From: Clostridia bacterium | GTDB lineage: Bacteria > Bacillota > Clostridia > Oscillospirales > SIG627 | Reading direction: 5' to 3' | Assembly: GCA_017453605.1 (NCBI GenBank) | Contig: JAFTEP010000287.1 | Span: 1 to 5,516 of the forward strand | Length of the DNA stretch: 5,516 nt | Shown here: one piece after another, positions 5,432 through 5,516 of the stretch | Layout of the letters: every line of letters starts with the position of its first letter | Position numbering within the stretch: position 1 is the stretch's first letter | Program-made: the position numbers and the translations under genes | Notes under the pieces: generated by a model | What the model was told of the DNA's origin: nothing | Database searches by the model: none | The model's input: the letters and a program-made list of their open reading frames with translations, nothing else

Positions 5432-5516
5432 AAAGCAGTGCATCATAAAACCTTTATCTCTACAAACCGGAATTTGTCAGTCAAAGCTGAAAATATCAGG
5501 GATAATTGACTTGCCG

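Larger units (their letters stand above)
5321..5516. other. AT-rich gene-free region at the window end
   Basis: Base composition shifts to AT-rich after the terminator. Apart from the 12-bp direct repeat I find no gene with a ribosome binding site, no RNA gene and no clear promoter. A TTGACT at 5507-5512 could be the -35 box of a promoter continuing past the window end, but the -10 region is not visible. The gene-free stretch starts at 5168, so together with the two hairpins it covers about 350 bases. Confidence 0.5.

Noticed and set aside
5068..5433. A 121-codon minus-strand frame covering the end of the lipoprotein gene and the hairpins
   Set aside because: It begins at a TTG without a ribosome binding site and crosses two strong hairpins. 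Part near 5330-5433 reads somewhat protein-like, so a remnant cannot be fully excluded, but I cannot support it.

Overview
The window looks like a chromosomal stretch from a Gram-positive, gut-type member of the Clostridia (Oscillospirales or a similar group). This is inferred from near-consensus sigma-A promoters, purine-rich ribosome binding sites, a Gram-positive style signal peptide and lipobox, and protein types familiar from that group. No rRNA or housekeeping gene is present, so the assignment is tentative. All three genes I support lie on the plus strand. I see no tRNA, CRISPR array, insertion sequence or phage gene.

Layout. Positions 1-153 hold a near-perfect sigma-A promoter (TTGACA, 17 bp, TATGAT), a structured leader of about 85-90 nt and a good ribosome binding site. 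Positions 154-2919 encode a 921-residue secreted protein with a GLUG-like beta-helix at the N-terminus, a beta-rich middle, and a C-terminal metallo-beta-lactamase (MBL) fold hydrolase of the ComEC-like type. Twenty bases later, a 67-residue acidic peptide (2940-3143) begins with its own ribosome binding site. Its lysine-Pro-Glu start, Leu-Thr-Ala-Ser motif and Pro/Thr/Val-rich tail look like a widespread but uncharacterised class of Clostridial small proteins. The unit ends with a very stable hairpin, a partial repeat of it that could compete for pairing, and a strong intrinsic terminator (3238-3277).

A second unit starts from an extended -10 promoter (3379-3407) and a GC-rich leader of about 140 nt. 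It leads to a 537-residue lipoprotein (3554-5167) that most likely starts at TTG and is built from YD/RHS-like beta-strand repeats. Two hairpins follow, the second probably a bidirectional terminator. The last roughly 200 bases are AT-rich and hold only a 12-bp direct repeat.

How the parts relate. The hydrolase and the small peptide almost certainly share one transcript. The strong promoter and very biased codon use suggest the hydrolase is made in large amounts and exported. The lipoprotein is a separate transcription unit, also surface-directed, so the window as a whole is a cell-envelope/secretome locus. The best candidate for something undescribed is the pairing of a beta-helix/MBL exoenzyme with the 67-residue peptide, together with the double-hairpin region after it.
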